From the NCBI GenBank assembly GCA_044225675.1, contig JBGAIH010000005.1:1-64000 (forward strand): a stretch of DNA of 64,000 bases. The letters are read 5' to 3'. The notes beneath the pieces were generated by a model. The model was given only the letters and a program-made list of their open reading frames with translations, was not told where the DNA came from and did not search any database. Of this stretch, positions 37,247 to 45,851 are shown in pieces. Positions within the stretch are counted from its first letter, which is position 1; every line of letters begins with the position of its first letter. The translations under genes and the position numbers were made by a program. The DNA is from JACMQX01 sp044225675 (GTDB lineage Bacteria > Pseudomonadota > Gammaproteobacteria > Burkholderiales > Burkholderiaceae_C).

Positions 37247-39241
37247 TCATGCGCTGGTCGGGCAGCTCGCCGCGCTTTTCGCCAGCGGCCCGAGCGTGAA
37301 GTGGAAGCTCGCGCCTTCCCCCTCGGCCGCCTCGGCCCAGACCCGGCCGCCATGGCGCTGCACGATGCGCTGCACGATCGACAGGCCGATGCCCAGACCC
37401 GGGTACTCGTCGGCCAGGTGCAGGCGCCGGAAGGGCTCGAACAGCTGGCTGGCATGCGTCGGATCGAAGCCGGTGCCGTTGTCTCGCACCGTGTAGACGC
37501 GCTCGCCGCCCGGCCCGGCCGTCGCCGCGATGCTGATCTGCGGCCGCGCCTGCTTGCCGGCGAATTTGCAGGCATTGGACAGCAGGTTGGCGAACACCTG
37601 GCGCAACAGCACCTGGTCGGCCTGCGCCGTACCGAGGCCGGGCTGCACGGTGACCTCGTGCGTGGTCAGGATGCCTTCGGAGCGCGCCTGCTCCAGCACC
37701 TCGGCCACCAGCCGGTCCACGTCGACCTGTTGCCGCTCCAGCGGCCGCCGCGCCAGGCGCGACAGGCGCAGGATGCCCTCCACCAGTTGCTCCATCTGGT
37801 TCACGCTGAAGCGGATGCGCTGCAGGTAGTGCAGGGCCTTGGCATCCATCTGGCCCGCATGGCGCGACTGGAGGACCTGGCTGAACCCCTGGATCACGTG
37901 CAGCGGCGCCCGCAGGTCATGCGATACCGAGAAGGCAAAGGCTTCCAGGTCCTTGTTGGCGGCCTCCAGCTCGTCGGCATAGCGGCGCAGCGCGTGGTGC
38001 GACTGCCGCAGTTCGGTGGACTGTGCCTGCAACTGGATGGCCATGGTATTGAAACGCTCGCCCAGCTGGCCGACCTCGTCCGCTCCCCTGATGGACACGC
38101 GGGTGTCGAGCTGGCCGGCGGCCAGCTGCCCCGTCGCCTGGCCCAGCGCGTTGACGCGTCGCAGGAAGGTCGCGGCAAAGGCCGCGCCGATGAGCGCCGC
38201 CGCGCTCATGAGGCACAGGGCCAGGATGACCTTGTTGCGCGTGGCCAAGGCCAGGTCGGCCGTCAGCGTGGCCTCGGGCATCATGTAGAACAGGGTCCAG
38301 GACGTGGTGTGCAGGCGGCTGGCGACGCCGAAGTTCCAGCTGTCGGTGATGCGCGCGAAGCCGCGGAACATGTCGTTCGACGGCGAGGCGCTGAGCGCCC
38401 GCTCGAGCTGCTCGGGAAAGGGCAGCACGTTGTCGAGCAGTGCCTGCGTGCGCGGCCCGAAGCGGCGCGTGGCCACCAGCGTTCGCTTGATCTCGGGGGC
38501 CAGCGGGCCTGCCGGGCGGAACACGATGTCCTGTCGAAAAGAATGCCCGATCCGGATGCCCAGGCTGTCGTAGAGGACGGCGAAACTGCCCGGGCCGGCC
38601 TTGGCATTGGCCTCGCGGAGAACGCGCCACAGCGCTTCGGCATGCACCCAGGTCGCCACCACGCACAGCACCCGCCCCTGGGCGTCGGCCACCGGCGCGA
38701 AGTAGGCCACTGTGGGAAGCTCCACGCCGGTGATGGTGGACACATACATGTCCGAGATCATCGGCGTGCCCTGCAGCGCGGTGCGTACCGTCACACGGGA
38801 GGAGAAGTCGAGGCCCACGATCGGCGCGTCGGTGGCGACAGCGACTCGCCCGTTGCCGTCGATCAGCGCCAGCCCGCGGATGGACGGATCACTGCGCGGG
38901 AATGCGCCAAAGATGCCGTTGATGCGCGGCAGATGGCGCACCCTGTCGGCTTCAGGTGCGCTGCAGTACTCCTGCAGCGCAGGCTGGAAGGCCACGCGTT
39001 GCGTCGAACGCAGATAGCCCGTGTTCAGGGCATCGATCTCATGGGCCAGCTGCTCGGCCCGCGCGTCAAGCAGTTCGGCGGTGTCTCGGGTGCGGGTCTG
39101 CCGGATGCTCTGCACGTCCAGATAGGCCGAGAACGCAAGCGGCAGCAGCGAGGCAACGGTGAGCATCACCGCCAGCTTGGCGCGGACGGACCAGTCGCGA
39201 AACTTCAGCCATCGCTTCATGTGCTGCAGATGCTCCATCAC
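37247..39241 (-). CDS. Membrane sensor histidine kinase with Cache-like periplasmic domain
   Basis: The 664-residue protein converges with cheB (33 nt between stops). TM1 (LAVMLTVASLLPLAFSAYL) is followed by a ~270-residue periplasmic domain with dCache-type features (GLALIDGNGRVAVATD, then VTVRTALQGTPMISDMYVSTITG), TM2 (VILALCLMSAAALIGAAFAATF), HAMP, a coiled coil, and a phytochrome-type HisKA (AFSVSHDLRAPLHVIQGFSQ, His in SHDLR). HATPase boxes are NLLSNACKF, DNGTGF and GLGIGLS. No receiver or regulator gene is adjacent. Met 39220 is an alternative start. The location suggests a link to motility, but this is not proven. Confidence 0.9.
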   Translation of the reverse strand: MMEHLQHMKRWLKFRDWSVRAKLAVMLTVASLLPLAFSAYLDVQSIRQTRTRDTAELLDARAEQLAHEIDALNTGYLRSTQRVAFQPALQEYCSAPEADRVRHLPRINGIFGAFPRSDPSIRGLALIDGNGRVAVATDAPIVGLDFSSRVTVRTALQGTPMISDMYVSTITGVELPTVAYFAPVADAQGRVLCVVATWVHAEALWRVLREANAKAGPGSFAVLYDSLGIRIGHSFRQDIVFRPAGPLAPEIKRTLVATRRFGPRTQALLDNVLPFPEQLERALSASPSNDMFRGFARITDSWNFGVASRLHTTSWTLFYMMPEATLTADLALATRNKVILALCLMSAAALIGAAFAATFLRRVNALGQATGQLAAGQLDTRVSIRGADEVGQLGERFNTMAIQLQAQSTELRQSHHALRRYADELEAANKDLEAFAFSVSHDLRAPLHVIQGFSQVLQSRHAGQMDAKALHYLQRIRFSVNQMEQLVEGILRLSRLARRPLERQQVDVDRLVAEVLEQARSEGILTTHEVTVQPGLGTAQADQVLLRQVFANLLSNACKFAGKQARPQISIAATAGPGGERVYTVRDNGTGFDPTHASQLFEPFRRLHLADEYPGLGIGLSIVQRIVQRHGGRVWAEAAEGEGASFHFTLGPLAKSAASCPTSA

Positions 39242-39269
39242 CCCATGCTGGATCCGCAGGGTAGGGCGG

Positions 39270-39289
39270 GGGCTGATCTATGTCAGCCC
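39270..39289. promoter_or_regulatory. Perfect 7-bp inverted repeat upstream of the sensor kinase
   Basis: GGGCTGA and TCAGCCC flank a 6-nt loop (TCTATG), 29 nt upstream of the kinase start. The TGA-N6-TCA core resembles a CRP/FNR-type half-site arrangement. There is no T-run, so it is more likely an operator than a terminator. Confidence 0.35.
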
Positions 39290-39386
39290 GCAGAGAGAAA
39301 CCCGACCGGCAGAAGCCGTCGCGCTTCGTGGGTCGGACTGTCACTCTATGCCTGAGGCCGGGTTCTGTCCATGGCTTCTGGCGGTG

Positions 39387-39782
39387 CTAGTCCGGAAAGC
39401 GTTCCATATGCGTCTCGCCGCGGCGGCCGAAGTAGCTGACGTGGCGCCCGGCCAGCCATACCGTGTAGCCGACGCAGCCTGCGCGCTGGGTGAGGCGCTT
39501 GAACTCGGGGTACATCACCTGGCCCTGCTGCGCGCCGCGGATGGCCGAGCGCACCGCATCGCCGTCGAAGGCATCGGCGATGCCCTCCTGCGGGCGCTCG
39601 AAGGCCACGTCCAGCGTGGCTCCGTCGGGCAGGTAACAGGTGGTCCGGCCGCTGCGGTAGTCCACATGGTACGACTCCACCTGCGCGGCCAGAAGCTGCC
39701 GGATCACTTCGCCGAAGTGGATGCGGCCGCTGCCCGAGGCCTCGAAACAGTCGCTGATGAGTTGATGTGCGGTGTCGTTCAT
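39387..39782 (-). CDS. DUF1398-family protein
   Basis: The 131-residue soluble protein matches the family sometimes called phage envelope protein-like: SDCFEASGSGRIHFGEVIRQLLAAQVESYHVDYRSG and the end AGCVGYTVWLAGRHVSYFGRRGE. Function unknown. It lies 7 nt after the marR gene on the same strand, so it is likely repressed by that MarR. Confidence 0.82.
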   Translation of the reverse strand: MNDTAHQLISDCFEASGSGRIHFGEVIRQLLAAQVESYHVDYRSGRTTCYLPDGATLDVAFERPQEGIADAFDGDAVRSAIRGAQQGQVMYPEFKRLTQRAGCVGYTVWLAGRHVSYFGRRGETHMERFPD

Positions 39783-39789
39783 GGGGGTC

Positions 39790-40260
39790 TCACTCGGTCG
39801 GAAGGTCCTTGAGCTGGTGATGCTGGACCAGGGCCTTCATCGCCTCGGTGAGGGCGACGCGCTCGTCCTGGGGCAGGTGACCAAAGAAGTGGGCGTCATT
39901 GGCGTCGGCCAGCGCCGCGAGCCGCGGCACCAGGGCCTTGCCGGCGGCGGTGAGCTCCAGCCACTGATCTCGCGCGCTGTCGCCCGAAAGGCGCCGCCGC
40001 GCCAGGCCCTTGGCCTCCAGGCGGGAGGCGACCTTGGACGCTGCGCCCTTGGTCATCCCGAGCGCCTCGATCAGCTCGCCGTGCCGCGTCTGCGGCCGGG
40101 CCCACAGCGTGCGCAGCGCCACCCACTCCGTGACGCTGACGCCCTGCGCCTCCAGCAACTGCGCAAAGCGCAACGACACATGGTTGGACACGAAGCGCAG
40201 CCAGAAGCCCAGATGCGCTTCGAGCGCGGAGGGGGTACGGGAGCGGGGCCTGGCGGGCAT
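39790..40260 (-). CDS. MarR-family transcriptional regulator
   Basis: The 156-residue winged-helix protein: FAQLLEAQGVSVTEWVALRTLW, recognition region GELIEALGMTKGAASKVASRLEAKGL and wing RRRLSGDSARDQWLELT. Two near-perfect palindromes (GTTTCC/GGAAAC) sit directly upstream of its start and give a strong case for autorepression. It forms an operon with the DUF1398 gene. Confidence 0.9.
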   Translation of the reverse strand: MPARPRSRTPSALEAHLGFWLRFVSNHVSLRFAQLLEAQGVSVTEWVALRTLWARPQTRHGELIEALGMTKGAASKVASRLEAKGLARRRLSGDSARDQWLELTAAGKALVPRLAALADANDAHFFGHLPQDERVALTEAMKALVQHHQLKDLPTE

Positions 40261-40263
40261 GAG

Positions 40264-40302
40264 GTTTCCTTGGAAACTGGAAGTTTAGTTTCCCTGGAAA
40301 CT
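40264..40302. promoter_or_regulatory. Twin palindromic MarR operators
   Basis: GTTTCCTTGGAAAC (40264-40277) and AGTTTCCCTGGAAACT (40287-40302) share the arms GTTTCC and GGAAAC with a 2-nt centre. The centres are 24 nt apart, close to two helical turns. They lie directly upstream of the marR start codon, where a repressor dimer pair would block the promoter. Confidence 0.75.
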
Positions 40303-40375
40303 ATCGTCAAGGCGGTGGGAGGGGTTCGGCCGGATGCATGGGGTCGGGGGTGGCCACATCGGGGGCATTCTGACG

Positions 40376-40434
40376 CCATGAAAAAAGCCCTGACTCTTGC
40401 GAATCAGGGCTTTTCATTTGGTGCCGGAGAGATG
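40376..40434. repeat. att-like direct repeat, copy A: terminator plus last 16 nt of tRNA-Thr
   Basis: A 59-nt block is repeated at 46048-46107 in the same orientation, with one extra base in copy B. It consists of a hairpin terminator and, at 40419-40434, the reverse complement of a tRNA 3' end including CCA (TGGTGCCGGAGAGATG). The rest of the tRNA is absent here. It marks the left border of the accessory island. Confidence 0.85.
40383..40414. terminator. Bidirectional rho-independent terminator
   Basis: The perfect 11-bp stem AAAAGCCCTGA / TCAGGGCTTTT has a 10-nt loop and A/T runs on both sides, so it can act in both directions. It is the terminator that normally follows a tRNA gene on the minus strand. 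Confidence 0.85.
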
Positions 40435-40606
40435 CGTTCGTGCATCAAACGGGTCATGCTAAGTCGTTGATTTGTAAAGGCTCCGCGCAGTGGCGGGGTT
40501 GAGGAATACCACAGAATCTACCACGGGAAGCCCTCATGGCTGGTGGGTGACGTGTCGGCCTGCGGATAGGTGATACTGTGGCAGTAACGATCTACCTACC
40601 TCGCTC

Positions 40607-42370
40607 ATGGCAATCCCGCACTTCAACTTCGAGCAGACAACGATTGGCAAAGTCCTCAAAGAGGGGAGCTTGGTCGTGCCACCCAACCAGCGGTCGTATA
40701 GCTGGGAAGAGCAGCACATCACGAACTTGCTCCATGACTTCGACGAGGCGGTGAGCGAGAAAGCCGACTACTTCCTTGGCACCATCGTTCTGGTCCAGGG
40801 TGACCGCCAGTCAATTCAGGACGGACAGCAGCGGCTCGCGACGACGACGATCTTGCTGGCCCGCATTCGTGACCAACTTCGCCTTACCAAGCGTGAGGTC
40901 AGCGCTCAGTCTGTAGACGCAGATTTCGTGCGAACTATCGACAGGAACACCGAAGAGCGTGTCGCGCGGCTGACCCTGAACGCTGAGGACAACAACTACT
41001 TTAGCCGGTCGATCATCACCGGCCCCGGAGAAGAAGGGTTCGCGCTGAAGCAGGTGGCGATGAGGCAGTCGAACCAGAGGATGGCGAGGGCATCCGAAAT
41101 CGTTCAAGAGTTCATTACGGACAAGCTGAAACCGATGCCTGCAGAACGGCAAGTGGAATGGCTCCTTCAGTGGGTCACGTTCATCGAGAAGGACGCTTCG
41201 GTCGTCGTCGTGACGGTGTCGGACGAAGTCAACGCATACCGTATCTTTGAGACGTTGAACGATCGGGGACTGAAGGCCTCCCAGGCAGACATCCTCAAGA
41301 ACTACTTCTTCAGTAAGGTCGGAGCGAGGCTTCCCGAAGCGCAATCGATGTGGAACTTCATCGCTTCCAACATGGAGACCGTTGCGGGGAACGAGGGAGA
41401 TAGGCTGTTGCTTACCTATATCCGCCATTTCTGGATTACCGAGCATGGTCAAACGAAGGAGCGGGAGCTTGCCGCTCTTGTCCGCACAGAGGTGACGGGC
41501 CAGGCGCAAACAATGAAGTTCTTGTCCGCGTGCAGCGCTGCCGTTGGCGACTATCTGGCTCTCAGCAATCCGGGTCATCACAAGTGGGATGCGTATCCCG
41601 CGAGCGTGAGGAAGAACGTCGAGACCATTGCGGCACATCTTCAAGTCGAGCAGATTCGCCCCCTGTTGTTCGCGGTTGCGATGAAGTTCGATCCTCTGGA
41701 AGCAGAGAAGGCTTTCAAGCTTTTCGTAAGTTGGTCGGTCCGGTTCCTGATCGTAGGAGGGCGGGGCGGCATGCTCGATCAGCAATACTCGTTGCGGGCT
41801 TTTGAGGTGGGCACCGGGAAGATCACCAAGGCTCGCGATCTTCGAGAGGCCATGAAAAAGTATGTGCCGCCTGACAAGGAGTTCCAGGAGGCATTTGAAA
41901 GCGCCAGGGTTTCTAGGGCGCACCTCGCGAGGTACTACTTGAGGGCTATCGAGAAGACGATGGTAGCCGACCCCCATCCTGAGTACGTGGCGAACGACGA
42001 CGTCAAAGACGTGAACCTTGAGCACATTCTCCCGCTCACGCCTGGGCCTGAATGGGGCGTGGACGAGGACACTGCGAGGGCTGCTCAAAAGCTTCTTGGA
42101 AACATGGTTCTCGTGAGTGCTGTTGAGAATGCGAAGATGGGCAACGCCATCTACGCCAAGAAGCGCGACGTCTTGCGGGGTTCGGCTTTCCTGTCTACGA
42201 AGGCCGCAGGTGCAGCCGAGGACTGGTCCATGGAAGCCATTAAGGCACGCCAAGCTCAACTTGCCGCGCACGCAGTCACGACTTGGACCCTTACATTCGC
42301 AGAGGAAAGGCCTGTCGCAGAGCTTGCCGGAGAGGCTCAGCTCGCCTTGCCCGAAGCGCAGAAGGATTAG
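40607..42370 (+). CDS. DUF262-DUF1524 protein, GmrSD/SspE/BrxU-like restriction nuclease
   Basis: The 587-residue protein has the two-domain layout of modified-DNA-targeting (type IV) restriction enzymes. The N-terminal DUF262 domain has VPPNQRSYSW (residues ~24-33) and the nucleotide-hydrolysis motif IQDGQQRLATT (70-80). A helical middle contains IFETLNDRGLKASQADILKN, typical of GmrS. The C-terminal DUF1524 has the His-Me nuclease motif VNLEHILPL (~468-476) and LGNMVLV...NAKMGNAIYAKKR. Known relatives cut DNA with glucosylated, methylated or phosphorothioate bases; the modification recognised here is unknown. Codon use is less GC-rich than the chromosome. It is convergent with the SRAP gene, the stops sharing TTAG. 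Confidence 0.88.
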   Translation: MAIPHFNFEQTTIGKVLKEGSLVVPPNQRSYSWEEQHITNLLHDFDEAVSEKADYFLGTIVLVQGDRQSIQDGQQRLATTTILLARIRDQLRLTKREVSAQSVDADFVRTIDRNTEERVARLTLNAEDNNYFSRSIITGPGEEGFALKQVAMRQSNQRMARASEIVQEFITDKLKPMPAERQVEWLLQWVTFIEKDASVVVVTVSDEVNAYRIFETLNDRGLKASQADILKNYFFSKVGARLPEAQSMWNFIASNMETVAGNEGDRLLLTYIRHFWITEHGQTKERELAALVRTEVTGQAQTMKFLSACSAAVGDYLALSNPGHHKWDAYPASVRKNVETIAAHLQVEQIRPLLFAVAMKFDPLEAEKAFKLFVSWSVRFLIVGGRGGMLDQQYSLRAFEVGTGKITKARDLREAMKKYVPPDKEFQEAFESARVSRAHLARYYLRAIEKTMVADPHPEYVANDDVKDVNLEHILPLTPGPEWGVDEDTARAAQKLLGNMVLVSAVENAKMGNAIYAKKRDVLRGSAFLSTKAAGAAEDWSMEAIKARQAQLAAHAVTTWTLTFAEERPVAELAGEAQLALPEAQKD

Positions 42371-43088
42371 AACAGGTCGCCGCTTCTCGGAGGGTCCACC
42401 CTCGGGGCACCCCCAAGGACCGACGCCTTAGCCCGCCTGGGCAAGGGTGCCGCAATCCCCTCCAGCGGCCCCTTCCACTGCTTTATGAACTTGTCTGCCT
42501 CGGTGACGGGGCAGGTTAGCCACTCCGCGTAGTCCTCCGGGTCCAAGATCACGACCATCCGCTTCTCCTCCCCCGGCTTGTGGAACTGGCGCATGAACTC
42601 GTGGTCGTCCGCGTTGACCGTGAGCATCGCCATGGTGAACATCTTCCGGCCATCCGGGTGAGTAACCTCGTCGTAGATGCCAGCGATCCCCATGGGAACC
42701 GCTCCGGCTTGCTGGATGGCCCATCGCTCGTGACGCCCTTCCTCATCGTATCGCGGCTCGTAGATGATCTCGGCGGGGATGAGGCAGCGGCGACCCGCGA
42801 ACCACGCCTTTTTGTAGTTCCTCCTGATGGCAACGGTTTCGCTTTTGGCGTTATAGGTCTTCCGTGCCCCCTCTACCTTGGCGATGAAATCCGGGACGAA
42901 CCTGAAGATGGCGTCCTGGTGGCCATCAGACGGCGCGGCGTGGTGCCGTCGCCGGGTCCCAGGAGGATCATGGGAGCGAGACCCGAGGGGAACACGTCAC
43001 CGGGCTGCGGGGCGCGCTTCTCTGGCTCGACGCCGAAGAATGAAAGCAGGCGGTCGGCGGCGGTGACGGGGCGGTAGTTGGAGCACAC
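42367..43088 (-). pseudogene. SRAP (YedK/HMCES-like) protein, frameshifted
   Basis: SRAP proteins form a covalent DNA-protein crosslink at abasic sites through Cys2. The N-terminus (43088 down to about 42940) starts MCSNYRPVTAADRLLSFF with that Cys. The reading then shifts by one base in the region 42915-42945. From there a different frame carries FRFVPDFIAKVEGARKTYNA, the SRAP core, and continues to MVVILDPEDYAEWL and a basic C-terminal tail ending GDLF. Restoring one base would give a ~240-aa intact protein. A single-base error in the assembly is possible. The stop overlaps the DUF262 gene stop (TTAG). Confidence 0.82.
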
Positions 43089-43097
43089 GACGCGACC

Positions 43098-43271
43098 TCA
43101 GTGAAGCCGTGGAGGCTGCTGGGCAATCCATGCCCGGCACTCATCTTCCGTGTTGTGGACCGCCACGCATCTACCTTCAGCGTTCCCGTCGTCCTCGTCC
43201 GTCACCTCCCACACTTCCCACATGAACTCGCTTAACTGGATCACCTCGAAGCGGTCATCAGAATTGTTCAC
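43098..43271 (-). CDS. Small acidic protein, 57 aa, upstream of SRAP
   Basis: A GTG at 43271 preceded by AAGGA at 7 nt opens a 57-codon frame ending 9 nt before the SRAP start codon, so both probably form one operon. The peptide is acidic and aromatic (FEVIQLSEFMWEVWEV, then CVAVHNTEDECRAWIAQQ), a composition typical of a real small domain and unlike the antisense frames. I do not recognise the family. It is too short to appear in a standard ORF list of 60 codons or more. Confidence 0.6.
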   Translation of the reverse strand: MNNSDDRFEVIQLSEFMWEVWEVTDEDDGNAEGRCVAVHNTEDECRAWIAQQPPRLH

Positions 43272-43407
43272 AGCATGTTCCTTGAGTCAGTTGATCTTCT
43301 GGTCAGCCCCCATCCGAAGCACCTCAGTCACCCTGGACATCCATTCCCGGCGTCATAGGCTACCCATAGCAGCAACTGAAGGATAAAGTCCACCCCGGAG
43401 GTGTCTC

Positions 43408-44565
43408 ATGAGTGCAAACGAGTACGACGCAAACAAGCTGCCAGGAAAACTCTATTCCAGTCCGAGTCTTCCTGCCTTCGGAAATCCCGAGAGAAGCGTG
43501 AGGATCATGTCGAAAGTGCTGTCGTCGCCTGAGCACTACGAGTTCGCGCAGATAAAGAAGGACGTAGTCTTGCGTCTCACCGATGGCAACAAGAAGGTCA
43601 TCAAGGCCACGGTTTTCGAGGACAACAGGGCAATTCGCAGTCTGAACCTCCAAGCGTTCTCTCCGGCGAGCGGCAAGCCGCACTCCACATCGTTCTCGCT
43701 CTTGGGAGCAGAGATTCAAGAGTTCATCGAGTTTGTTGGTGTCATCCAGTCCATGCCTTTGGCGACCCCGCAGGCCATCAACATGACAGACGACCAGCTA
43801 CGCCGCGCGATCCTCTCGCCCGAACAAGCTGCCGCTCTGCTGGAGCAAAACGAAAGTGCCGTGACGGAAGCACTCCGGTCTCGGGTAACCAAAGCGGACA
43901 TCGTCGCGGTCGGCTATAGACGTAAGCAGTTGGACATCTTCGCCCGCCTCCTCGACGACGACGCCTTCTTCGAGAAGCAGGTGGCGAGGTTCGAGGGACC
44001 AGAAGCTTTGTGGCAAGGCTTTTTCGAGCGCAACACTTGGATGTTCGGGTACGGACTTGGCTACCTGTTCGTGAGTGGTCTTGATGACTCCAAGCTGGAG
44101 CAAGTGGTGCAGGGCGCATCGCTCGCCAACTACGGGAAGCGGGCGGATGGAGTCATGAAAACAAGGGGCGCAGTCTCCAACCTGTGCTTCGTTGAGATCA
44201 AGCGACACGATACGCGACTGCTCGCCTCCAAGCCGTATCGTTCAGGATGTTGGGCACCCTCCGGTGAGCTCTCGGGGGCCGTCGCTCAGGTGCAGGGAAC
44301 CGTTCACTCGGCGATAGAGACGCTTGGCATCAAGTTCAGCGGCCGCGATGACTCCGGTAATCCAACTGGCGAGGAGGTGTTCAATGTCCAGCCCAAGGCA
44401 TACCTCGTGGTCGGCAACTTGCAGGAGTTTCGCGGTGAGTACGGTGTCAACTCCGATCAAGTCAAGTCCTTCGAGCTATTCCGCAAAGGAACCTCATCGC
44501 CCGAGATCATCACCTTTGATGAACTCTATGAACGTGCTCGATTCGTTGTCAATCACAACGGCTGA
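43408..44565 (+). CDS. sduA: Shedu-type anti-phage nuclease (DUF4263)
   Basis: Single-gene defence protein, 385 aa. The C-terminal half has the Shedu PD-(D/E)XK core: WQGFFERNTWMFGYGLGYLF, Asp247 in ADGVMKT, Glu263 and Lys265 in FVEIKRHDT, then the family block YRSGCWAPSGELSGAVAQVQ and AYLVVGNLQEF. The N-terminal ~190 residues are a diverged sensing region. CGGAGG lies 7 nt before the ATG. It is divergent from the small-protein/SRAP unit, sharing a 136-nt promoter region. Classed as Shedu from these motifs; target specificity is unknown. Confidence 0.87.
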   Translation: MSANEYDANKLPGKLYSSPSLPAFGNPERSVRIMSKVLSSPEHYEFAQIKKDVVLRLTDGNKKVIKATVFEDNRAIRSLNLQAFSPASGKPHSTSFSLLGAEIQEFIEFVGVIQSMPLATPQAINMTDDQLRRAILSPEQAAALLEQNESAVTEALRSRVTKADIVAVGYRRKQLDIFARLLDDDAFFEKQVARFEGPEALWQGFFERNTWMFGYGLGYLFVSGLDDSKLEQVVQGASLANYGKRADGVMKTRGAVSNLCFVEIKRHDTRLLASKPYRSGCWAPSGELSGAVAQVQGTVHSAIETLGIKFSGRDDSGNPTGEEVFNVQPKAYLVVGNLQEFRGEYGVNSDQVKSFELFRKGTSSPEIITFDELYERARFVVNHNG

Positions 44566-44580
44566 GATGGTGCCCATTGT

Positions 44581-44790
44581 TTAGGCCCGCGCAATGGGAA
44601 CGTCATCCAGGCGGGTCGTGTACTCGGGTGTCCGCCGCTCTTGCCGCATCGTCCACGCCCTGCGATTCCCCCCGGTGCCCGTGCTGCCCACATGCAGGGT
44701 TCCCTTGCCGTACCTCACATTGACGGCGTCCGGGGCCACCATGAGGCGCGAGCGGTCGCGGCCATCCTCAACTCCAGGTCTAGCTTCTCG
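44581..44790 (-). pseudogene. C-terminal fragment of a UmuC-like Y-family polymerase
   Basis: About 65 codons at the minus-strand 3' end read ...SRLMVAPDAVNVRYGKGTL then AWTMRQERRTPEYTTRLDDVPIARA. This matches the extreme C-terminus of DNA polymerase V subunit UmuC (typically MRQ...SP.YTTRW.D.P.VRA). The upstream part of umuC is replaced by an IS21-family end, so this is a dead remnant. The visible ORF extends into the IS sequence and should not be read as one gene. Confidence 0.7.
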
Positions 44791-44793
44791 TGT

Positions 44794-45015
44794 TGTTGTC
44801 AAGGGTCGCCGAATTTTCCCCAGTCGTGGTCGTTCAAATTTCCCCACCCGGTCGATTGGCAGGTAGCCGATCTCGTCGATGATCAGCAGGCGTGGGGCGG
44901 TGTAGACCTTCAACTTATCTTCCAGCCGCCCTTCGGCGTGCGCCTTGGTCAGCTTCTCGATCAGGCTCGCAGCGGTGGCGGGACCAGCGCTTGCGGCGCT
45001 GGTCTTTCAGAATGA
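44794..45015 (-). mobile_element. IS21-family remnant (terminus joined to istB fragment)
   Basis: On the minus strand, 45013 down to about 44857 encode part of the IstB ATPase helper: LIEKLTKAHAEGRLEDKLK, then VYTAPRLLIIDEIGYLPIDR. It then jumps directly to a terminus-like stretch with two GGGGAAA(A)TT repeats (about 44800-44856) ending near TGTTGTCAAGGG. Both istA and most of istB are gone, so the element is immobile. Confidence 0.75.
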
Positions 45016-45146
45016 CTTCAACAGAGTCCCATCGCCTAGTCGTATTCACAGTCTTACTCCTATCCGTAAAGATAAGCGATAGACCGTGTCCAGTGTTCTA
45101 GGAGGCTGGCTCAAGCTGCGTGTTTCCGAAAGGAGAGGGCGAAGAG

Positions 45147-45851
45147 TTATTCGATCTTCAAAGTGCAAGCCTCAAAAAATCCTCGTCCTAACGTCGTTGG
45201 CAATACCCTGCCTGAAAAATAGCCTCCGTAGAGATTTCGCAGCGCTTCAATACATCCAAGACGCCGAAGGTTTTCCAAAGATACTTGGACCTCTTTCGAC
45301 AGGACGACGTCGTTGTCGTTTTTCGGTTCCTCTGCTATTTCTACAAGGCGAGCGCGTGTAGGAAGATCACCTGTCCAGACCGTTCGTTGTCGGGAAGCGT
45401 CGAAGGGCAAGCTATATATGGCTGCGAGAATTTGCACATCCAAACTTGTCATGTCTCGAAGCATTCCTATGTAAGTCGCTCGGACCTCGATCCCACTGTT
45501 GGAGTTGGCCGCATTGACAAGTAGGTTGGTCCAACGGTCCTGAAGGTAGTCATCCTCCTCCATGGCGCCTTCCTGGAGCAGTGGTATAGCGATCTTGAGG
45601 GGAATTGGTCGCGTTGGCTGCGACATTCCCAATGCAGCCAACTTCGCGTTCGCACGTTGCATGAAGTCGATTTGCCTTTCCCACCTCACATACCGCAGCT
45701 TTTCGGTCCAGATAGCCGAGGCTTGCTCCAGTGGTCCGTCTATGTATTTGGCGATGAAACCGCCTGCCTCTCGGGCCGCATCGATTCCCTTGCCGGTGGC
45801 CCTGGCAATCTCCTGAGCGGCTTTGGCCCCCTCTGTTGCTGGATCGGTCAT
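45147..45851 (-). CDS. Abi-alpha family protein (DUF4393), putative abortive infection
   Basis: The 234-residue protein matches the abortive-infection alpha family: an N-terminal Ala/Gly-rich helix (AKAAQEIARATGKGIDAAREAGGF), the signature IPLKIAIPLLQEGAMEEDDYLQDRWTNLL, and IGMLRDMTSLDVQILAAIYSL. A C-terminal part resembles a winged helix (SLENLRRLGCIEALRNLYGG). Such proteins are proposed phage-defence factors; the mechanism is not known. It lies inside the tRNA-bounded island with the GmrSD-like and Shedu genes. Confidence 0.75.
   Translation of the reverse strand: MTDPATEGAKAAQEIARATGKGIDAAREAGGFIAKYIDGPLEQASAIWTEKLRYVRWERQIDFMQRANAKLAALGMSQPTRPIPLKIAIPLLQEGAMEEDDYLQDRWTNLLVNAANSNSGIEVRATYIGMLRDMTSLDVQILAAIYSLPFDASRQRTVWTGDLPTRARLVEIAEEPKNDNDVVLSKEVQVSLENLRRLGCIEALRNLYGGYFSGRVLPTTLGRGFFEACTLKIE

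Noticed and set aside
42915..42945. Programmed -1 frameshift in the SRAP gene
   Set aside because: No slippery heptamer or downstream structure is visible; a mutation or sequencing error is simpler.
44581..44913. A single 110-aa gene
   Set aside because: Its parts match UmuC and IstB separately with an IS terminus between, so it is a chimera of remnants.
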